Positions 57,222 through 62,193 of a stretch of DNA of 62,193 bases are shown in pieces. How positions within the stretch are numbered: the first letter of the stretch is position 1; every line of letters starts with the position of its first letter. Source of the stretch: an uncultured Bacteroidales bacterium (GTDB lineage Bacteria > Bacteroidota > Bacteroidia > Bacteroidales > UBA932); assembly GCA_900318355.1 (NCBI GenBank), contig ONKE01000016.1:1-62193 (forward strand), written 5' to 3'. The position numbers were made by a program, and so were the translations under genes. Under the pieces are notes generated by a model. It was not told the DNA's origin. It worked only from the letters and a program-made list of their open reading frames with translations, and searched no databases.

Positions 57222-60200
57222 TTACTGTGCGGGGACGACGTTGAAGACAGCCGAGCCGTAGGGAGGCAGGCTGACGGTCATGCCGTCGGAGAGGTTGCCG
57301 GAGACGCTGACGTGGCCGTTGGCGAAAAGGAGGCGCTCCATGGAGACGTCCTGATTGGCCCAGCGCTTGACGTCAGTGGTGTAGGGGCTGAAGTTGTGCA
57401 GGACAAGCACCACCTGACCGGAGCCGTCGACAGCGTGCATGTACCAGCCGGCAATGTGGCTGTCGTAGCCGTTTTCGGCCAGTTCGTCAGGCTCGGGCCA
57501 GCCGTCGAAGGCCGGATTCGTGTTGCGGAGATAGGCCAGGCGACGGTAGAGGGTCAGCAGCGAAGTTTCGTCCGCGGACTGGGCCTCGACCGATATGGCG
57601 GGAGTCAACATGCTCCAGTCCACCTTGTTGGATACGCCGCGGGAGGCGGCACTGCTCTGGGAAGTTGTCCAAAGAATAGGCGTGCGGACGTATTCGTCGC
57701 CGCCGGCCTTGGTGCCCCAGTAGCCAAGTTCCTCACCCTGATAGATGTAGGGGCGGCCGGTGGCCGTAAGGAGGACGGAGCCGGCCAGACGGATCTTCGG
57801 CATGAAGCGGCCGAGCTTGGAGGCAGTGCGGTCTTCGTCGTGGTTGGCCAGCTTGGTCGTCGTAATCGCGTCGTCGCGGACCTGGTAGTGGTTGTCCCAA
57901 CGCATCTTGAGGCTGCCGGGGAAGGACTTGCCGTAGCCCGCGCGCCAGATATTCTCATCCAGCAGGCAGCTCTGGAGATCCCACCAGAACTGGAAATCGA
58001 AGATGGACGGCAGGCCCTCATAGAACGGCGTGCAGTCGCCGTCGGACGAGAATACCTCACCCACCATGAAAATGTTTTCGTCCACTATGCCGCTGAGGCC
58101 GGTACGCTTGGACGCGTATTTCTTGTAAAGTGTGTTGCAGGCGCTGTAGAAGGCCTTCCAGAACTGCTTGTTCTCGGGGCCTGTCTCATTGGCGTAGATA
58201 TGCTTGACGGCATCGAGGCGGAAGCCGTCAACGCCCATCGCAAGCCATTTGTCGGCGCTTTCGACGACGGCCTTGAAGGCATCCGACGAGGAACAAGACT
58301 CCGCGGGTCCGTAGTTGAAATCGACGAACATGCCCGTGCGGAATTCGCTGTAATAGTAGTAGAGGTCGCCTCCGGGCATGACGATGGCCTGGACCTTGTT
58401 GGGGTCGTCGTTGGAATACAGGACATGGGCCTGCCCCTCCTTAAGCTGCTGCCCTGTGCCGGAGAAGCCCCATTTCGACATGTCTTTCCAGACGTCGTCC
58501 TTGCGGGTGCGCACCAGACAGCCCCACGAGGACTGATAGTCCAGGACCATATAGTATTTGTTGCTTCCGTTGTCGAGGAAACGGTAGTAGGAGCCGGTGT
58601 AGAGGTAGCGCGGAGGGTTGGTTCCGGTGTCGGCCGTATTTACCGCGACATCGGCCGTGGTGGCGGAAACCATGATGGTCGGAGCCGAGGCATTCGTCCA
58701 GTCGAGGTCGATACGGTAGCGCTGCTTGCCGGTGCCGCCGATCAGGACGGGGAACCATTTGGCCGTGTCGTAGCCGTAACTGGCCGGAATCTGGGCGATC
58801 TTGCCGGCTGCCACATCCGCGGCCGGGTCCTTGCTGAGCGAGAAATAGCTCCAGTAGGGACTGGCGGGACCTTTTTCCTTCACGTCGAGGAACCATTTGC
58901 TCTGGTCGCCGGCATGGTTGATGACGTAGTCCATATAGATGCGGATGTTGTGGCGATGGGCCTCGGTGACCAGCCGCTGGAAGTCTTCCTCGGTGCCGTA
59001 TCTCGGGTTGAGGGACGAATAGTCGATGACATCGTAGCCATGGTAGCTCTGGGCCGGCTGCGAAGGGGAAAGCCACAGGGCGGTGACGCCGAGACGGTCG
59101 AAATAGTCCAGCGAAGAAGTGATGCCGTTGAAATCGCCGTAGCCGTCACCGTCGGAATCCTTGAAACTGAATACGTTGAGCTGATAGGTTATGCCGCCGC
59201 CCTTGCCTGAGGACGCCATATCGGGGTCGTATGGACCGGAGACCACATAGTCGGGCTTGCCTTCGGCCTCATGGGTCCACGCGGTGCCGGACTTAAGGAT
59301 GTAGCCGATGGAATTTTCCAGGTTGATGTATATGTCGTAAGTACCTGACTCGGAGAGGGTGATATTGCCGCCACCGGGAGTCAGGGCGAGCTTTTCGCCA
59401 ACGGCCGCAAGGTTGGCCTGGGTGTCGGAATACGGTCCGAATCCGAGGTTGCTGCCCGCCCAGGAACGGTTCTGGCGGAACTTCAGCTGCTCGCCGGCTG
59501 CAACCGCCACTTCACGCGCCACCTCCCAGTAGCCTTCCGTGTCCATCGGGAAGTCGTAGTCCCAGTTGGTGCCGCCGAGGGTGCCGATCACGGTCCAGGA
59601 ACTGGTGCCGAACTTCATTTCCTTCGGCTCGGTGCCTTTCCCGTCGACGCCCGGCTCGGAAGGGTCGTCTACCTGGCTGAGGGTGGTTCCGTCCCAAATG
59701 AAATAGAGGTCGGAATGGATAGTGAGGTTGGACCACAGTTCATCCTGGGTATCCTTCGGCGGATACTGGTTGGAGCCGCCGTCATTGAGGATGAAATTGA
59801 CGCCGCCTGCGCCGGCAAATGCCGCCACGTCCCAGTAGGTCCAGGTGTATTCGCCCCACTTGCGAGTACCTGAGGCATAGGTACCCGGCCAGCTGCCAAG
59901 GGCCTCGTAGGGGCCGTAAGCATACAGGTAGGGGGTGTCCCAGGAAGAGTTGTTGAGTATGTAGACGCGGGTGTTTATCTGCTCGCCCTGATCGGCCTTG
60001 GCATCGCCATGGGCGAATTCATCGCCAGCCTTTTCGACATAGAGAAGGAGGTAGGTCGGATGGAGATAGAAATCGTATGTGCCTGCGGCGAGTTTAATGT
60101 TGCCGCCATCCTCGACCAGGGTGTATTTGCGGTCGATTTTCGGCTGGCCGGCACCGGTGCCGAAGTTGGCGTTCCAGTCGGCATTCTTGCGGAACTTGAG

Positions 60201-60767
60201 CTCGTCGCCGGAGGCAACCTCGACATCGAAACAGGCCACCCAACCGCCCGGTTCGGCCTTCAGGGGGATGTCGGGCACGCCGTCCAGACCCCAGTTCATG
60301 CCAAGCAGACTGCCGGTGAGGCCCCATTCGCTCGGCTGGGTAAATTCGCTCCGCGGAATGACGGTGCCCTTCTCTTCAGGGTCGGCGGATTCTTCGCTGC
60401 CGCTCTGGACAATCTGAACGGTCGCGGATACCGAGCTGTTGCCGGGAAGCCATACCCGGATGGAGGTGCTGCGCGAGGTTTCCGCGGCATTCTCCCCTAC
60501 CGTGACGGAGACCGTGGCGCTGCCCGAGCCGGCCGTCTGGTCGAGCGAAGCCCAGCTGTACGCAGCCATGGCACGCCACTCGGCTTCGGTTTCGATGCTG
60601 AATGTCAAGGTCTTGCCCTCGACAGGGAAACTCAGGTTCAAAGGCTTGACGGTGAGTGTGCCGTCGGTAGTTTCGGATGACGGGCCGTCCAAAGGGTTTT
60701 CCCTTACGCAGGCAGCCGTTGTAAGCGCCGTCGCAATGATCAGTAACAGTAGCTTGATTCTGTCCAT
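57222..60767 (-). CDS. Multi-modular GH13 alpha-amylase lipoprotein
   Basis: A 1181-residue surface lipoprotein; ATG 60767 is chosen because it starts the signal (IKLLLLIIATALTTAAC, cysteine 19) and the longer frame overlaps the promoter. In order: a BACON-like domain (LSFPVEGKTLTFSIETEAEW), a SusE/F-like module (about 160-250, GLTGSLLGMNWG), a CBM26-like module (about 265-370, VYILNNSSWDTPYLYAY, GSWPGT), another SusE/F-like module (about 390-500, VIGTLGGTNWDYDFPM), then GH13. All four GH13 regions are seen: DYVINH, GVDGFRLDAVKH (nucleophile D), MVGEVF (acid/base E) and NHDEDRT. It should cut starch-like glucans at the cell surface. It heads the fimbrillin operon; SusC and SusD are absent. 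Confidence 0.93.
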   Translation of the reverse strand: MDRIKLLLLIIATALTTAACVRENPLDGPSSETTDGTLTVKPLNLSFPVEGKTLTFSIETEAEWRAMAAYSWASLDQTAGSGSATVSVTVGENAAETSRSTSIRVWLPGNSSVSATVQIVQSGSEESADPEEKGTVIPRSEFTQPSEWGLTGSLLGMNWGLDGVPDIPLKAEPGGWVACFDVEVASGDELKFRKNADWNANFGTGAGQPKIDRKYTLVEDGGNIKLAAGTYDFYLHPTYLLLYVEKAGDEFAHGDAKADQGEQINTRVYILNNSSWDTPYLYAYGPYEALGSWPGTYASGTRKWGEYTWTYWDVAAFAGAGGVNFILNDGGSNQYPPKDTQDELWSNLTIHSDLYFIWDGTTLSQVDDPSEPGVDGKGTEPKEMKFGTSSWTVIGTLGGTNWDYDFPMDTEGYWEVAREVAVAAGEQLKFRQNRSWAGSNLGFGPYSDTQANLAAVGEKLALTPGGGNITLSESGTYDIYINLENSIGYILKSGTAWTHEAEGKPDYVVSGPYDPDMASSGKGGGITYQLNVFSFKDSDGDGYGDFNGITSSLDYFDRLGVTALWLSPSQPAQSYHGYDVIDYSSLNPRYGTEEDFQRLVTEAHRHNIRIYMDYVINHAGDQSKWFLDVKEKGPASPYWSYFSLSKDPAADVAAGKIAQIPASYGYDTAKWFPVLIGGTGKQRYRIDLDWTNASAPTIMVSATTADVAVNTADTGTNPPRYLYTGSYYRFLDNGSNKYYMVLDYQSSWGCLVRTRKDDVWKDMSKWGFSGTGQQLKEGQAHVLYSNDDPNKVQAIVMPGGDLYYYYSEFRTGMFVDFNYGPAESCSSSDAFKAVVESADKWLAMGVDGFRLDAVKHIYANETGPENKQFWKAFYSACNTLYKKYASKRTGLSGIVDENIFMVGEVFSSDGDCTPFYEGLPSIFDFQFWWDLQSCLLDENIWRAGYGKSFPGSLKMRWDNHYQVRDDAITTTKLANHDEDRTASKLGRFMPKIRLAGSVLLTATGRPYIYQGEELGYWGTKAGGDEYVRTPILWTTSQSSAASRGVSNKVDWSMLTPAISVEAQSADETSLLTLYRRLAYLRNTNPAFDGWPEPDELAENGYDSHIAGWYMHAVDGSGQVVLVLHNFSPYTTDVKRWANQDVSMERLLFANGHVSVSGNLSDGMTVSLPPYGSAVFNVVPAQ

Positions 60768-60795
60768 ATTTCCGGTTATTCTGTTTAGTGTCATA

Positions 60796-60814
60796 CGCCT
60801 TTTCGCAAAAGGCG
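60796..60814. promoter_or_regulatory. Perfect palindrome at the predicted amylase transcription start
   Basis: CGCCTTTTCGCAAAAGGCG is an 8-bp perfect inverted repeat around CGC. It begins about 8 bp downstream of the -7 box and 29 bp before the start codon. It could be a repressor operator or a 5'-UTR hairpin controlling the amylase/fimbrillin operon. Confidence 0.55.
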
Positions 60815-60821
60815 ATTTGGA

Positions 60822-60829
60822 CAAAAATA
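60822..60829 (-). promoter_or_regulatory. Promoter -7 box for the amylase/fimbrillin operon
   Basis: The minus strand reads TATTTTTG, matching TAnnTTTG, 55 bp before ATG 60767. Confidence 0.55.
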
Positions 60830-61033
60830 ATCACAAAGACTTTCATATGCACGCGCGCGCAGACGAGCGGTAGGTATTCCGGGACGAACGGAAGGATTTT
60901 AACGACAAGTACTTTACGTGTTTTTCCGGTGCATTTCCGATTCTTTTTCGGTGCTTTCCGGCATGGGCACGTGCCCGCTCAGAAAGACCGGAGTTTTTCG
61001 GCAAAATAGCTTTCAAATCCGAACATTTATGAC
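60830..61033. other. Intergenic region between divergent amylase and ppdK
   Basis: No gene is seen. It has a CGCGCGCG run, repeated TTTTTCCGGTGCATTTCC-like words near 60920-60960, and GGGCACGTGCCC near 60964, a perfect 12-bp palindrome that could be a regulator site. Confidence 0.45.
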
Positions 61034-61041
61034 TATATTTG
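61034..61041 (+). promoter_or_regulatory. Promoter -7 box for ppdK
   Basis: TATATTTG followed by CATG matches the Bacteroidota box, 45 bp before ATG 61087. Confidence 0.65.
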
Positions 61042-61086
61042 CATGATTTGGAAAAACATCTGGATTATTTAATTATTCTTTATAAT

Positions 61087-62193
61087 ATGTTCGACAAAAA
61101 GAAAAGAGTCTACACGTTCGGAGCAAAGAAGGCCGAAGGCAACGGCAAGATGCGCGAACTCCTTGGCGGCAAGGGTGCCAACCTTGCCGAGATGAACCTC
61201 CTCGGAATGCCGGTTCCCGCCGGTTTCACCATCACAACCGAATGCTGCGCCGAATACTACGCACTCGGCGGCGGCTACAGCAACGATCTCCGTGCAGAAG
61301 TCGCCCAGGCACTCGGCGCCACCGAGGCCATCATGGGCAAGAAATTCGGCGACACCGAAGATCCCCTCCTCGTCAGCTGCCGTTCCGGCGCCCGTTCCTC
61401 CATGCCGGGCATGATGGACACCATCCTCAATATCGGTCTGTGCTCGGCCACCATCCCCGGCCTTATCAAGAAGACCGGCAACCCCAGGTTCGTCTATGAC
61501 GCCTACCGCCGTCTCATCATGATGTACTCCGACGTCGTCATGGAAAAGGCCGAGGGCATCGAACCCGCCGACGGCCAGGGCATCCGCCAGCAGCTCGACC
61601 GCATGATGCAGGAGCTCAAGGACCGCAAGGGCTATGCTTCCGACACCGATATCACCGCAGAAGAACTCAAAGACCTCGCAGAGGCTTTCAAGGTCCGCAT
61701 CAAGGAAGTCCTTGGCGTGGAATTCCCCGACGACGCACAGGCCCAGCTTTGGGGCTCGATCGGCGGCGTCTTCAAGAGCTGGAACGGCAAGCGCGCCATC
61801 GCCTACCGCCGCATCGAGAAGATTCCCGATGACTGGGGCACGGCCGTCAACGTCCAGAGCATGGTCTTCGGCAACATGGGCAACACCTCCGCTACCGGCG
61901 TAGCGTTCTCCCGCAACCCGGCCAACGGCGACAACAAGTTCTACGGCGAATGGCTCATCAACGCCCAGGGCGAAGACGTGGTCGCAGGTATCCGCACCCC
62001 CAACCCCCTGAACGAAGCCACCAAGAGCGAAAAGAACAAAGACCTCCCCTCGCTTGAAAAAGCCATGCCCGAGGTCTACAAGGAGCTCGACGACATCCGT
62101 CTCCACCTCGAGAACCACTTCCACGACATGCAGGACATCGAGTTCACCATCCAGGAAGGCAAGCTGTGGATGCTCCAGTGCCGTATCGGCAAG
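61087..62193 (+). CDS. ppdK: Pyruvate phosphate dikinase, N-terminal part (runs off the window)
   Basis: The frame is open from ATG 61087 to the window end (369 codons). It encodes the nucleotide-binding half of PPDK: KRVYTFGAKKAEGNGKMREL, LLGGKGANLAEMNLLGMPVP, the phosphate-contacting CRSGARSSMPGMMDTILNIG, ATGVAFSRNPANGDNKFYGE and the region IEFTIQEGKLWMLQCR. The central phosphohistidine and C-terminal pyruvate domains lie outside the window. The enzyme interconverts PEP and pyruvate using ATP/AMP and pyrophosphate, a common glycolytic or gluconeogenic step in gut Bacteroidales. It is divergent from the starch operon and has its own promoter. Confidence 0.96.
   Translation, partial: MFDKKKRVYTFGAKKAEGNGKMRELLGGKGANLAEMNLLGMPVPAGFTITTECCAEYYALGGGYSNDLRAEVAQALGATEAIMGKKFGDTEDPLLVSCRSGARSSMPGMMDTILNIGLCSATIPGLIKKTGNPRFVYDAYRRLIMMYSDVVMEKAEGIEPADGQGIRQQLDRMMQELKDRKGYASDTDITAEELKDLAEAFKVRIKEVLGVEFPDDAQAQLWGSIGGVFKSWNGKRAIAYRRIEKIPDDWGTAVNVQSMVFGNMGNTSATGVAFSRNPANGDNKFYGEWLINAQGEDVVAGIRTPNPLNEATKSEKNKDLPSLEKAMPEVYKELDDIRLHLENHFHDMQDIEFTIQEGKLWMLQCRIGK

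Overview
The window looks like a chromosomal segment of a Bacteroidota bacterium, most likely order Bacteroidales and of moderately high GC. The evidence is repeated promoter boxes of the form TAnnTTTG (mostly TATCTTTG), fimbrillin-like lipoproteins, DUF3575, DUF3868 and DUF4837 proteins, a BACON-domain amylase, an UpxY-type NusG paralogue ahead of a nucleotide-sugar operon, and a thioester-less alpha-2-macroglobulin. Genus cannot be fixed from sequence alone.

Layout. (1) 1-8640: a visibly AT-richer island, all on the minus strand and probably acquired, holding two candidate defence cassettes: a TIR/NTPase/TPR protein with a GHKL-ATPase/nuclease protein, and a tightly overlapping AAA ATPase, TOPRIM protein and DUF262 protein followed by a decayed gene. 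(2) 8647-18918: a compact minus-strand operon led by an UpxY-like antiterminator, with genes for UDP-glucuronate and UDP-galacturonate, GDP-fucose, a dTDP-4-keto-6-deoxyhexose and a CapD/PglF-type dehydratase; no glycosyltransferase or flippase is present. (3) 18919-21155: 2.2 kb without genes, filled with tandem and palindromic repeats. (4) 21156-40492: housekeeping genes (recR, pnuC, FKBP, lnt, rluD, tRNA-Pro, rpsT, tRNA-Glu, rseP, dxr, ruvX, def, nnrD, phosphohexomutase, peptidases), interrupted at 34.7-36.0 kb by a REP-associated tyrosine transposase flanked by its likely palindromic elements. (5) 40508-49925: alpha-2-macroglobulin, folC, an AIR-synthase-like protein and a PIN-PhoH protein. 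(6) 49920-60767: an eight-gene minus-strand operon joining a multi-CBM GH13 amylase lipoprotein to fimbrillin-like lipoproteins, three of which carry SusE/F-like or CBM26-like C-terminal modules, plus DUF3575 and DUF3868 envelope proteins. (7) 61087-end: the start of ppdK.

Two themes stand out. The fimbrillin/starch operon has no SusC or SusD and may be an unusual surface starch-capture system. Palindromic repeats are pervasive: they lie between genes, flank the transposase (one supplies its stop codon), and appear to have inserted in frame inside rfbB and folC, with less certain cases in recR and pnuC. The AAA-TOPRIM-DUF262 module is a second candidate for an undescribed system.
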